Source: Pectinatus haikarae (lineage in GTDB: Bacteria; Bacillota; Negativicutes; Selenomonadales; Selenomonadaceae). From it: 64,000 nucleotides of DNA. The stretch spans positions 62,001-126,000 of the forward strand of contig NZ_WIQM01000001.1 in assembly GCF_015732185.1 (NCBI RefSeq). The letters are read 5' to 3'. The notes below the pieces were generated by a model, which saw only the letters and a list, made by a program, of their open reading frames with translations, did no database searches and was not told where the DNA came from. This document shows positions 8,696 through 16,861 of this stretch, one piece after another (positions within the stretch are counted from its first letter, which is position 1; each line of letters starts with the position of its first letter). Made by a program: the position numbers and the translations under genes.

Positions 8696-9736
8696 ATGGC
8701 AAAAACAAAAATTCTCTGTGTGGCAGACGGCGGTATCACAAAAAATCTTATGGAACAAATGCATGAATTGGAAAAATATGATGCAGAAGTAACAATAATA
8801 GAGGACAAGGACATGTATGCGATGGGACCGATAACCGATCGTATGCTTTTAATAGAACACGGTGGTGTTGATGCGGCGCCAATTTGTCAGGAACTGCTTG
8901 AAAATTGCGCAGATAAGGATATTCTCGTAGTACATGTGGCTTCTATAAATAAAGAAATAATAAATGCCTGTAAAAATTTGAAGGTTGCAGCCGTATTGCG
9001 CGGTGGTTACGAAAATGCGGATATTGCGGCTTTGACAGAAAAAAATATAAAACTCATAAATGCTCCCTGGCGCAGTGCAAATGCAGTCGCCGATTTTACA
9101 GTAGGTATGATGATAGCGGAAAATAAAAATATCGCCCGCAGCCATAAACTTATATTCGAAGGCAAGTGGTGTAAAAAATATGCAAATCAAGAATATATAC
9201 ATGATATGCGTACGATGACGGCAGGTATTGTCGGTTTTGGTTATATAGGTCAGAGAGTAGCAGAAAGGCTGCAGGGATTTGGTACAAAAGTCATTGTGTA
9301 CGATCCTTATATTGATAAGAGTAAGTTTGCCGGCACTGATGTAAAGTTTGTGGAACTTGATGAATTACTGGCATCGGCAGATTTCGTAAGTGTACACTTA
9401 CGTCTTTCAGAAAAAACACAGCATTTCATAGGGACTGACGAACTGGCAAAAATGAAAGAGACAGCGTATCTCATTAATACAGCCAGATCAGGACTTGTAG
9501 ATACTGATGCATTAGTAAACGCACTAAAAAACAAGACTATAGGCGGAGCAGCAATAGATGTTTATGATGAAGAACCGCTGCCCAAGGATCATCCTTATCT
9601 GCAGCTGGATAATATCACGCTTACCTCTCATCTGGCAGGTACATCGTGTGACACTATGCGGAATTCCGTTGAAATTGGCGTAGAGGATCTCAAGTTATAC
9701 CTGACTGGAAAGAAAATGCTCAATGTACGTAATTGA
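8696..9736 (+). CDS. D-isomer-specific 2-hydroxyacid dehydrogenase (second of two in the operon)
   Basis: A 346-residue NAD(P)-dependent dehydrogenase related to the one at 6733-7761. Shared blocks include LRGGYENADI, ANAVADFTVGMM, NIARSH and INTARSGLVD. The Rossmann motif is GIVGFGYIGQRV. The catalytic Arg, Glu (DEEPLP) and His (TSHLAG) are retained. The N-terminal substrate domain differs from that of its partner, so the two may act on different intermediates or stereoisomers. RBS GGGAGAG lies 8 bases before the ATG. It is the last gene of the sigma-54 operon before a structured segment and a terminator. Confidence 0.88.
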   Translation: MAKTKILCVADGGITKNLMEQMHELEKYDAEVTIIEDKDMYAMGPITDRMLLIEHGGVDAAPICQELLENCADKDILVVHVASINKEIINACKNLKVAAVLRGGYENADIAALTEKNIKLINAPWRSANAVADFTVGMMIAENKNIARSHKLIFEGKWCKKYANQEYIHDMRTMTAGIVGFGYIGQRVAERLQGFGTKVIVYDPYIDKSKFAGTDVKFVELDELLASADFVSVHLRLSEKTQHFIGTDELAKMKETAYLINTARSGLVDTDALVNALKNKTIGGAAIDVYDEEPLPKDHPYLQLDNITLTSHLAGTSCDTMRNSVEIGVEDLKLYLTGKKMLNVRN

Positions 9737-9750
9737 TTGACATTGCACCG

Positions 9751-9814
9751 CGGGCAGATTGACTGTGACGTCAGCTGCCCGGCAGTGAAAACTGCAAGAG
9801 TTGCCGCCCGCAAC
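9751..9814 (+). other. Cluster of three consecutive RNA hairpins after the PTS operon
   Basis: Three stem-loops follow one another in a GC-rich island within AT-rich DNA: CGGGCAG/CTGCCCG (9751-9757 with 9775-9781), GCAGT-GAAA-ACTGC with a GNRA-type tetraloop (9782-9795), and GTTGC/GCAAC (9800-9814). They precede the terminator at 9846-9891. They may stabilise the 3' end of the PTS message or be part of a regulatory RNA. No known riboswitch was recognised. The rest of the 9737-10051 gap is AT-rich and holds the activator's ribosome site. Confidence 0.45.
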
Positions 9815-9845
9815 ATAACCCCCATTTTTAATTGAGTAACTGAGT

Positions 9846-9891
9846 GAAAAGACAAGGCGTATCAGTCAATAATATACTGCCTTGTCTTTTC
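9846..9891 (+). terminator. Rho-independent terminator of the sigma-54 PTS operon
   Basis: Perfect 13-base arms (GAAAAGACAAGGC, 9846-9858; GCCTTGTCTTTTC, 9879-9891) enclose 20 bases, with a T-rich 3' arm. It separates the PTS/catabolic genes from the activator gene, which therefore needs its own promoter. Confidence 0.75.
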
Positions 9892-10051
9892 TGCTAAATA
9901 AATTTGTATATTGTGTACTTTTTTTACCGGCTGCTGTAATATTATATAGCTTAGTTCTATTTTTATGGGCACTGAAAAATAACAATAAAATTATTTAAAA
10001 GGCATATAACAGAAAAATAGGAATAATAAATTAATAAAAAGGAGGTATATT

Positions 10052-12925
10052 GTGACTGATAATTTGAGAGATAAACTGGCAGCTATGATCAATACCGAAA
10101 ATAAAAAAAATCCGCTTACGGATGAACAGCTGGCAGAACAGCTGGATGTTCTGCGAGAAACAGTCACAGGAATAAGAAAAGAGCTTGATATACCAAATTC
10201 ACGTACAAGAAAAAAAGAAATTGTCAAAGCGGCTGTAAGTAAAATAAAAGAAAAAGACCCTGATATAAGTATAGGAAATCTTGTCAGCGGACTGGAAAAA
10301 GAAGGAATCTGCATATCAAGGACATATATAAATGATCTTATGAATGAAGAAAAAAATGGCAGTGTTGAGGAACAAGATAATAGTGAAAAGAAAAAAGAAA
10401 ATGATATTTTTTCAAAATTGATAGGCTATAATGGGAGTCTGCTAAAAAATATTAAACAGGGACAGGCGGCTATTTTATATCCGCCTTTTGGACTGCCCAC
10501 GCTCATTATCGGTGAAAGCGGCACAGGAAAAACATTATTTGCCGAATATATGTATAAATATGCTGTTAAACAAAGGGTTTTAAAGAATGACGCGCCATTC
10601 ATACTGCTCAATTGTGCAGATTATAGTGACAATCCGCAGCTGTTGGTATCTATATTGTATGGTTATCAAAAAGGCGCATTTACAGGGGCTGATAAGGATA
10701 CAGAGGGACTTGTGGAAAAAGCTGATAATGGTATGCTTTTTCTGGATGAAATACATCGTCTTCCACCGAAAGGGCAGGAAATGCTGTTTTCCATTTTGGA
10801 CAGAGGAAAGTTCAGGCGTTTGGGAGACATAAATACTGAAAGGACAGTGCATATATATTTTATAGGGGCGACCACAGAAAATATAGAGTCATCGCTTTTA
10901 CTGACATTCAGGAGAAGAATACCGATGCTTATCGAACTGCCCCGCTTGGAGGATCGATCTCTGAATGAAAAAGTGAAATTGATACACGGTTTTTTTCAGC
11001 AGGAAGCTAACAGAACAAATTATAAAATTCTGGTCAATGCAAAAATTATGGAAGCATTTGCTTTTAAAAAATATTCGGGAAATATTGGACAGCTGAAAAG
11101 TGAAATACAGGTGACATGTGCGAATGCATATGTAGATAAAATAAATAATAAAAGAGAAGAAATATATATAGGTTTCAATGAAATTTTATATCAAAAATTT
11201 TTTTATGACATAGATACTCAGAAAAATAATATGAGATTCAACGATGCTTTGTTTATACCGAACAGTGATGAAGCCGAGGATTCGCTGCTGATGGTAAAAA
11301 ATCAATATTCTCTGCCGGAAGATATATATGAAACTATAGAAAATAAGTATTATGAACTTAAAAATGCCAGTATTTCTGCGGATAAAACAGAAGAAATAAT
11401 ATGGAATTTCTTGTTGAGTTATTTTGATAAAATACGGCTTGATGCCCAGAATAGGAATATATCTTCGCTTGACGAACTCAAATACCTTTTAGACGGTTCA
11501 ATAATTCAGCTGTTAAAAGAGTTTGTGACTTTAATGAGAGCTGACCGGCCTGAAAGGCAGATAAACGAAAAGGTATTGATATATTTGGCAATACATTTGG
11601 AGGAAGCTGTAAAGCGAATAAAATTCAAGCAAGAAATAATGAATCCTAATCTCCTTTATATTAAAGCAAATTTTGCTGACGAATTTAAATTGGCCGGACA
11701 GCTGGCACAAAAACTGTCAGAAAAGAAAAAGATAGAGATACCGGAAGGCGAGATAGGATTTATTGCCATTTATATACATGAATTGATGAAGCCTCCTGCC
11801 AAAAAAAACCGCATTGCTATTATCACCATTTCACACGGAAAAGTGGCTACCGAGATGGTCAGTGTAGTGAAGAAAATGCTCAGTGTGGACTTCCCGATAG
11901 CAATAGATATGCCCCTTGATATAAATCCTGTAAAAATCTTTGAGCAGGTCGTCGAATTGGCAAAATCTCTCAGTGCAGAGGAGGGAATACTATTTTTTGT
12001 CGACATGGGATCGCTGGTCAGTATAGGTGAAATTGTACACAGCAGGACCGGTATGCAGACACGAACTATTGATAGAGTAGATCTTGTTTCTGTTCTGGAA
12101 GCGGTACGCAAAGCGGATGCTTCCGATGAATCATTGGATAATATATATTATGATATCATAAACTCGAAACATAATTATTCTTTAGTGACAGTGGAAAACT
12201 CTGATAAACCGCCGGCTCTTATATGCATGTGCCTGACAGGGCATGGAGTAGCCTTGAAAATAAAGGATATACTGATCAAATATTATGTGGGCGTAAAAAT
12301 AATTCCTCTGAGTATAATGGATGATAATGTAAAGGCAAAAATAGATAATTTGCGCCAGCAGTATAACCTTCTGGCCATTGTCGGGACCATCAATCCCAAA
12401 ATCGAAGGATTGAATTTTATACCTTATGACAACAATTTCACCAAAGATAAACGAATGTTTCTCGATTATCTGCTGAAGGAAAATGGCGGAGGTATAGCAC
12501 ATACGATGATCAGAGAAGAGCTTGTTCTTGTTGGCTTGGAATGTGCAGACAAGAAAGAAGTAATCGAAACAATGGGAAAACTTTTGTGCAATGGGGGATT
12601 TGTGAAATTTGAATATATAAATTCAGTGCTTGGGCGCGAGGATATGAACAGTACTTATTTCAGAAACTGCGTAGCGCTGCCGCATGGACTGCCGTCATTT
12701 GTGAATAAATCAGTTATAATTTTTGCCAGACTGAAAAAAGCAATACCTTGGGACAAAAATGGCAATGAGGCACAGCTGATATGTATGCCTGCGGTAAAGA
12801 GTGAAGATGTGGCTGCAATAAATAATCTTTTCAAGATTCTTAAACAGAAAGAAAAAGTTGAAAAACTGATATCCGCACAACAACAGACGGAGTTCGTTGA
12901 AATAATCAGGAGCGCCTATGAATAA
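10052..12925 (+). CDS. LevR-type sigma-54-dependent PTS activator (HTH, AAA+, PRD and PTS domains)
   Basis: A 957-residue activator that should switch on the -24/-12 promoter at 4470. Order: N-terminal helix-turn-helix region (about 1-100), then AAA+ with Walker A GESGTGKT (154-161), the sigma-54-contacting GAFTGA loop (208-213) and Walker B FLDEIH (230-235). Next come a PRD-like helical domain (about 450-585), a mannose-type EIIA domain (TISHGK, near 600), a galactitol-type EIIB-like segment (MCLTGHG) and a fructose-type EIIA with VALPHG near 896. Classical LevR ends in a second PRD; here that place is taken by an EIIA-like domain. The start is GTG with AAGGAGG 6 bases before it. Phosphorylation by HPr and by the cognate EIIB is the expected control. 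Confidence 0.92.
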   Translation: MTDNLRDKLAAMINTENKKNPLTDEQLAEQLDVLRETVTGIRKELDIPNSRTRKKEIVKAAVSKIKEKDPDISIGNLVSGLEKEGICISRTYINDLMNEEKNGSVEEQDNSEKKKENDIFSKLIGYNGSLLKNIKQGQAAILYPPFGLPTLIIGESGTGKTLFAEYMYKYAVKQRVLKNDAPFILLNCADYSDNPQLLVSILYGYQKGAFTGADKDTEGLVEKADNGMLFLDEIHRLPPKGQEMLFSILDRGKFRRLGDINTERTVHIYFIGATTENIESSLLLTFRRRIPMLIELPRLEDRSLNEKVKLIHGFFQQEANRTNYKILVNAKIMEAFAFKKYSGNIGQLKSEIQVTCANAYVDKINNKREEIYIGFNEILYQKFFYDIDTQKNNMRFNDALFIPNSDEAEDSLLMVKNQYSLPEDIYETIENKYYELKNASISADKTEEIIWNFLLSYFDKIRLDAQNRNISSLDELKYLLDGSIIQLLKEFVTLMRADRPERQINEKVLIYLAIHLEEAVKRIKFKQEIMNPNLLYIKANFADEFKLAGQLAQKLSEKKKIEIPEGEIGFIAIYIHELMKPPAKKNRIAIITISHGKVATEMVSVVKKMLSVDFPIAIDMPLDINPVKIFEQVVELAKSLSAEEGILFFVDMGSLVSIGEIVHSRTGMQTRTIDRVDLVSVLEAVRKADASDESLDNIYYDIINSKHNYSLVTVENSDKPPALICMCLTGHGVALKIKDILIKYYVGVKIIPLSIMDDNVKAKIDNLRQQYNLLAIVGTINPKIEGLNFIPYDNNFTKDKRMFLDYLLKENGGGIAHTMIREELVLVGLECADKKEVIETMGKLLCNGGFVKFEYINSVLGREDMNSTYFRNCVALPHGLPSFVNKSVIIFARLKKAIPWDKNGNEAQLICMPAVKSEDVAAINNLFKILKQKEKVEKLISAQQQTEFVEIIRSAYE

Positions 12926-12960
12926 CAAGATTTTCGAATAGAAGCAAACAGGAGTAATAT

Positions 12961-13761
12961 ATGGACATAAAATTGATCGTCAGCGATTTGGACGGGACTC
13001 TTTTGAACAGCAAAAAATTAGTCAGCGGAACAAGTATAGAAATTATGGAAGAAGCCGCAGAGAAAGATGTAGATGTATCAATAGCTACGGGACGGATGCA
13101 TACCTGTGCAGCATTTTTCGGCAGGATAATTAACAGCAGAGTACCGGTTATATCATGCAACGGCGGCATGATACGCACTGCTGATACAAATGAGCTGGTT
13201 TATGAGAAATATATAGATGATGCTGTAGCTGAAGAGATTTTGGCTTTCCTTTTTGAAAATGGAGTATATTGCAGCTGGTATATAGGTGTGGAAAATTTTG
13301 TACCGTATTTTTCGTGGAAAATGTTTCCTGACTATACTACGGTCAAAACACTCGATTTTATAGAAACAGGTAAGAATTATAAAAAATATGCCCATAAAGT
13401 AACACAATTTATACTGCGGGACAATAAAAAACTGCAAGCTGATATATTGAAGAGAATGGATGCTAAATTCGGCAGATATGTGTCATTTCAGCAAAATACA
13501 GGATATACCATTGATATTACGCCTCAAAATACTAATAAAGCGACAGGATTGAAGCTGCTGGCAGAATATCTGCACCTCAGACGGGAAGAGATAATGGTAC
13601 TGGGGGACGGTGATAATGATCTGCCGATGTTTGCTTATGCAGGCACGTCTGTTGCTATGGCAAATGCGAAGGAACAAGTCAAAAAAAGAGCAACATTTGT
13701 GACAGCCGATTGTGACAGCGATGGAGTGTCTGATGCAATAAGAAAAGTATTGAATATATAA
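12961..13761 (+). CDS. HAD-superfamily phosphatase, Cof/YidA type
   Basis: A 266-residue haloacid-dehalogenase-fold phosphatase of the Cof-like (IIB) subfamily. The nucleophile motif is near the N-terminus (VSDLDGTLLNS), followed by SIATGRM (motif II) and the metal-binding GDGDNDLPMF (motif IV). These enzymes dephosphorylate sugar phosphates, flavin or pyridoxal phosphates. It follows the LevR-type gene by 35 bp with a good ribosome site (CAGGAG), so it is likely cotranscribed. It may remove sugar phosphates that build up from the PTS pathway. That role is inferred from position only. Confidence 0.88.
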   Translation: MDIKLIVSDLDGTLLNSKKLVSGTSIEIMEEAAEKDVDVSIATGRMHTCAAFFGRIINSRVPVISCNGGMIRTADTNELVYEKYIDDAVAEEILAFLFENGVYCSWYIGVENFVPYFSWKMFPDYTTVKTLDFIETGKNYKKYAHKVTQFILRDNKKLQADILKRMDAKFGRYVSFQQNTGYTIDITPQNTNKATGLKLLAEYLHLRREEIMVLGDGDNDLPMFAYAGTSVAMANAKEQVKKRATFVTADCDSDGVSDAIRKVLNI

Positions 13762-13810
13762 AAATATACCTGCTGCAATAATTGATTTTATACTGCGGCA
13801 GGTATATTTT
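13761..13810. terminator. Bidirectional terminator between the HAD phosphatase and the M18 peptidase
   Basis: Arms AAAATATACCTGCTGC (13761-13776) and GCGGCAGGTATATTTT (13795-13810) pair at 15 of 16 positions. A- and T-rich ends allow function on both strands. The hairpin touches both stop codons. Confidence 0.8.
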
Positions 13811-15098
13811 ATGCTGAAAAAAACGTCTGAATTAATTTTTCGATAGCAGGCTGATCGTTTATGCCCATAATCTCACGTGCAGAGTGCATAGCGAGTATGG
13901 GGATGCCGATGTCAAGGGTGCGCATCGGCATATTCGCTGACAATATAGAACCAAGTGTAGAGCCACCCCTCATATCAGACCGGTTGACAAACATTTGATA
14001 GGGAATGTCATGCTGGCAGCATAACTCTTTAATGATCCCAACTGCCTCAGCATCACCCGCATAAGATTGATTGGCCGCAATTTTTATAACAGGGCCTTTA
14101 TTTAAAAGCGGAAGATTTGTAGGATCGTTTTTTTCGGGATTATTTGGATGCAGTGCATGAGCAACATCGGCAGAAAGAAGGAAACCGCCGGCAATATCGG
14201 CAAAATAATTTTCAGTTGAAAAACCAAGATTTTTATAAATACGTTCAATAACCTGCGGCATAAGCAAAGAACCGGCTCCCTGCTTTGTACGGCTGCCTAC
14301 TTCTTCATTATCAAAGAGAGCTGCTATATTTATGCCATCTGGTCTATTGCTTTCAGTAAGAGCTTTTATGCACGCTCTCACTGAAGTGAGGTTATCAAGG
14401 CGCGGTGAAGAAATGAATTCATTGTCAAATCCGCATACACAGCCGGATTCGGCGGGATATACCGTTAATTCATAGGAGAGGATTTCCTTTTTTGGACAGT
14501 CCATCTTTTTAGCAAGCATTTCCAGAAAAAAATCATCGGATAATTTGTCGCAAGAAGTCATTCCTGCCAAAGGCAGCATGTCTTTCTGCGGATTTAAACT
14601 ATTTCCTTCATTTATTTTTCTGTTCATATGAATGGCAAGATTAGGGATGGTCAGCATAGGTCTTTTAAAATCCAGCAGATCTATATGAGGCTTGAAAGGT
14701 GTTTCACCTTTGCGTACGATCTTACCGGCAATGGATAATGGTCTGTCCAGCCATGTATTCAGGATCATGCCGCCATAAATTTCAATATTGAGCTTATTAT
14801 AACCATTTTTTGATATTGATGCTTGTGGCTTGATGCGCAGACACGGAAAATCGGTATGCGCTACGGCTGCTCTGATACTGTGCAGCGGATGTTCATTGAT
14901 ACAAAAAGCGACCAGTGCAGAGCTGTATATACGCAGATAATATTTGCCGCCTTTTTTCAAATGCCAGGTATTTGTAGGTGATAGCTCTGTAAAGCCCATA
15001 TTATCAAGGCGAGCAGCAGCTGCTGCAACTGCATGAAAGGGAGAGGCAGATTCAGCGATAAATTTAAGCAAAGCATCAGTTGTTTCAGGAATAGTCAT
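13809..15098 (-). CDS. apeB: M18-family aminopeptidase (aspartyl aminopeptidase type)
   Basis: A 429-residue cytosolic zinc metallopeptidase that removes N-terminal residues, often acidic ones, from peptides. Family blocks in order: the SASPFHAV start, the metal-binding AAVAHTDFPCLRIKP, FDNEEVGSRTKQGAGS with the catalytic and metal-ligand glutamates, HALHPNNPEKNDP, and GGSTLGSI. The length equals that of the family. AAAGGCGG precedes the ATG. It is transcribed alone, convergent with the HAD gene. The gene name follows usage for bacterial M18 enzymes; exact substrate preference is not visible. Confidence 0.92.
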   Translation of the reverse strand: MTIPETTDALLKFIAESASPFHAVAAAAARLDNMGFTELSPTNTWHLKKGGKYYLRIYSSALVAFCINEHPLHSIRAAVAHTDFPCLRIKPQASISKNGYNKLNIEIYGGMILNTWLDRPLSIAGKIVRKGETPFKPHIDLLDFKRPMLTIPNLAIHMNRKINEGNSLNPQKDMLPLAGMTSCDKLSDDFFLEMLAKKMDCPKKEILSYELTVYPAESGCVCGFDNEFISSPRLDNLTSVRACIKALTESNRPDGINIAALFDNEEVGSRTKQGAGSLLMPQVIERIYKNLGFSTENYFADIAGGFLLSADVAHALHPNNPEKNDPTNLPLLNKGPVIKIAANQSYAGDAEAVGIIKELCCQHDIPYQMFVNRSDMRGGSTLGSILSANMPMRTLDIGIPILAMHSAREIMGINDQPAIEKLIQTFFSA

Positions 15099-15183
15099 GA
15101 TAACCGCCTTTATAAATTAAAAGTAAAATTTCCAAAAATAAAAAATATATATAAATAGTTGTTTATGCTCTGGGGCAGAAGGA

Positions 15184-15732
15184 TCAATTATTTTTCAGAG
15201 ATCTGTATTCATCTTTGAGCCATTTTAATTGGGTGTTTTCCCGCAAAATCGCTTTTTTTAAAATAAGGTAATGTCCAAAATTTTGTTCTTGATTTTCTCT
15301 TGAAGAGAAAAGTTCTCCCATCCTTGCAGACAGATAATCAAATTTTTTTTGATGACGCAATATTTCTTCAGAGAAAAGATTTTTTATACGCTGATCATGT
15401 CTATGGTCTATAAAATATAATTTTAGAGTAAAATCGTCACGTGTCGGCTGTATTTCATCCAGTGGATCTGAAAGCCATTTATCCAAAGCATCTATACCGG
15501 CTGATTTAATCATATAGTAAGTTTTTTCAAGTTTTTTACCGGAAATTTCCATTCTGGAGGTGATAAGATGTTCTTCTTCCAGTTTCTTTAATTCTGGATA
15601 TATCTGACTGTGCTTAGAATTCCAGAAATCGCCTATTTCACAGCTGAATAATTTTTTGATATCATAGCCAGTTAGATCGTGTTGACGCAGTAACCCCAGG
15701 ATTACATATTTCAAAGTATTTTTTTTTGCCAT
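15184..15732 (-). CDS. padR: PadR-family transcriptional regulator, phenolic-acid-responsive type
   Basis: A 182-residue winged-helix repressor. The N-terminal half is a PadR domain (LKYVILGLLRQHDLTGYDIK, with the wing near ISGKKLEKTYYMI). The C-terminal half is the longer alpha-helical dimerisation region of the subfamily-2 proteins that control phenolic acid decarboxylase. It is divergent from padC, with a perfect ATGT-N8-ACAT site between them. In Bacillus and Lactobacillus such proteins leave the operator when p-coumaric or ferulic acid is present. The same is inferred here. Confidence 0.9.
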   Translation of the reverse strand: MAKKNTLKYVILGLLRQHDLTGYDIKKLFSCEIGDFWNSKHSQIYPELKKLEEEHLITSRMEISGKKLEKTYYMIKSAGIDALDKWLSDPLDEIQPTRDDFTLKLYFIDHRHDQRIKNLFSEEILRHQKKFDYLSARMGELFSSRENQEQNFGHYLILKKAILRENTQLKWLKDEYRSLKNN

Positions 15733-15791
15733 ATAGAGCCGTCCTTGACATTTATTTTCTTTAAGTATATCATAATATTCATATTTGATAA

Positions 15792-15809
15792 CATGTAAAT
15801 ATTTACATG
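15792..15809. promoter_or_regulatory. PadR operator between padR and padC
   Basis: CATGTAAATATTTACATG is a perfect 18-bp palindrome containing ATGT-N8-ACAT, the published core recognised by PadR in Bacillus and Lactobacillus. It lies 24 bp before the padC ATG and about 60 bp from padR. Confidence 0.85.
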
Positions 15810-15833
15810 ATTTAATTAAAAAGGATGAGGAAA

Positions 15834-16364
15834 ATGATTTTTAAGGATTTAAGTGATTTTTTGGGTACACATTTTATTTATACCTATGATAATGGATGGG
15901 AATATGAATGGTATGCCAAAAATTCTCACACTGTAGATTATCGCATTCATGGTGGTATGGTCGCGGGGCGCTGGGTGACTGATCAGGAAGCACATATCGT
16001 AAAATTAACCGACGGAGTTTTTAAAGTGACATGGACAGAACCTACGGGAACAGATGTTGCACTTGATTTCATGCCGAATGAAAATAAAATGCACGGAGTT
16101 ATTTTCTTCCCTAAATGGGTTGAGGAGCATCCGGAAATTACCGTATGCTATCAAAATGAGCATATAAATTTAATGGAGGAAGCGCGTGCAAAATATGATA
16201 ATTATCCCAAATATCTCGTACCTGAATTTGCAAAGATAACATATATTGGAAAAGCAGGATTGGATAATGAGGAAGTTATTTCTGAAGCGCCATATAAAGG
16301 AATGACCGATGATATCAGAGCTGGAAAATATTTTAATGGTGATTATAAACGCATTGGCAAATAA
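15834..16364 (+). CDS. padC: Phenolic acid decarboxylase
   Basis: A 176-residue cofactor-free enzyme that decarboxylates p-coumaric, ferulic and caffeic acids to vinyl phenols, detoxifying plant hydroxycinnamates. The sequence follows the PadC family throughout: [35 protein letters not shown] with the active-site Tyr/Arg region, and [15 protein letters not shown]. An in-frame ATG at 15825 overlaps the ribosome site (AAGGATGAGG); the ATG at 15834 is correctly spaced. It is single-gene and controlled by the PadR palindrome just upstream. Its presence points to contact with plant-derived material. Confidence 0.95.
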   Translation: MIFKDLSDFLGTHFIYTYDNGWEYEWYAKNSHTVDYRIHGGMVAGRWVTDQEAHIVKLTDGVFKVTWTEPTGTDVALDFMPNENKMHGVIFFPKWVEEHPEITVCYQNEHINLMEEARAKYDNYPKYLVPEFAKITYIGKAGLDNEEVISEAPYKGMTDDIRAGKYFNGDYKRIGK

Positions 16365-16403
16365 AATCATGTGATTAAATTTAAATTTTTATGATTTATA
16401 TAT

Positions 16404-16432
16404 TTGACTAAATCACTATGATATGTTATTAT
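16404..16432 (+). promoter_or_regulatory. Sigma-A-type promoter not attached to any protein gene
   Basis: TTGACT (16404-16409), a 17-base spacer ending in TGT (extended -10), and TATTAT (16427-16432). It sits 40 bp after padC and points right, where no ORF begins before a terminator about 70 bp on. It therefore probably drives a short noncoding RNA. Confidence 0.65.
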
Positions 16433-16437
16433 TTATT

Positions 16438-16452
16438 TGATAATGAATATCA
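16438..16452. promoter_or_regulatory. Fur-box-like site over the start of the putative small RNA
   Basis: TGATAATGAATATCA fits the 7-1-7 Fur box (TGATAAT-N-ATTATCA) at 13 of 14 defined positions. It begins 6 bases after the -10 box, so a bound Fur dimer would cover the transcription start. Assignment to Fur is inferred from sequence; no fur gene is in this window. Confidence 0.55.
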
Positions 16453-16534
16453 TTCCTTTCTAACTCTCCAATAATATATGTATTGTATTATCCACTACAC
16501 TCCACCAACTATTGCGGTTGGTGGTTCTTTTTTT
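16439..16534 (+). ncRNA. Putative Fur-regulated small RNA (about 95 nt)
   Basis: A complete small transcription unit: promoter at 16404-16432, Fur-like box over the start, and a terminator hairpin with a U-tract at 16502-16534. No start codon with a ribosome site opens a meaningful frame inside. The single-stranded part carries C/U-rich stretches, CCTTTC (16455-16460) and CTCTCC (16464-16469). These are complementary to Shine-Dalgarno-like GAAAGG and GGAGAG, the style of pairing used by iron-sparing sRNAs such as RyhB and FsrA. It has no visible sequence kinship to those RNAs. Expression is unproven. Confidence 0.5.
16502..16534 (+). terminator. Rho-independent terminator of the putative sRNA (and backup for padC)
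   Basis: CCACCAAC (16502-16509) and GTTGGTGG (16517-16524) pair perfectly around a 7-base loop, followed by TTCTTTTTTT. Confidence 0.85.
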
Positions 16535-16782
16535 CTAAAAATGTAAGTATTTTTTATAGACGAATCAGTACACAATACAGCTTTCGACAGATTGAATTCA
16601 TTCAATAACTGCCGCATATGCACAGCATCATAACAGGACTGTGCAATATGCAGGATATATAAATTTTCTCCGGTCACTTATATTATCTTTGAAATAAGGT
16701 TCATAAAATATGTCTGTTTCAGTGGACAGAATAAAATAACCATTGCAACGGACATATCATAGAGAGCACGATAAAATACGGA
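16535..16782. other. Intergenic stretch with no supported gene
   Basis: Nothing here has a ribosome site and a family match. Short open stretches on the minus strand in two frames (around 16495-16677 and 16640-16760, the latter reading GYFILSTETDIFYEPYF) might be the worn remains of a gene, but they are broken by stops and resemble nothing I can name with confidence. Confidence 0.3.
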
Positions 16783-16822
16783 TGCTATAATACCAATATA
16801 GAAATTAAATTTGCAAATTTAA
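16783..16822 (+). promoter_or_regulatory. Extended -10 promoter and 18-bp palindrome upstream of the allulose PTS genes
   Basis: TG-C-TATAAT (16783-16791) is an extended -10 box without a good -35, which suits an activated promoter. Shortly after the expected start lies TTAAATTTGCAAATTTAA (16805-16822), a perfect 18-bp palindrome that may be an operator. The first gene starts 40 bp further on. Confidence 0.5.
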
Positions 16823-16861
16823 GATTTTTATATTGAATTACCAGAGAAGGGACGGTGTAAT

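Noticed and set aside
16502-16524. Inverted repeat as an insertion-sequence end
   Set aside because: It has a T-run on one side only, no partner repeat and no transposase nearby; it fits a terminator.
16495-16677. 60-residue minus-strand frame with a GTG start after padC
   Set aside because: It is preceded directly by a stop, has no ribosome site, overlaps a terminator and the putative sRNA, and resembles no family. A neighbouring frame might be a decayed gene, but the evidence is too thin.
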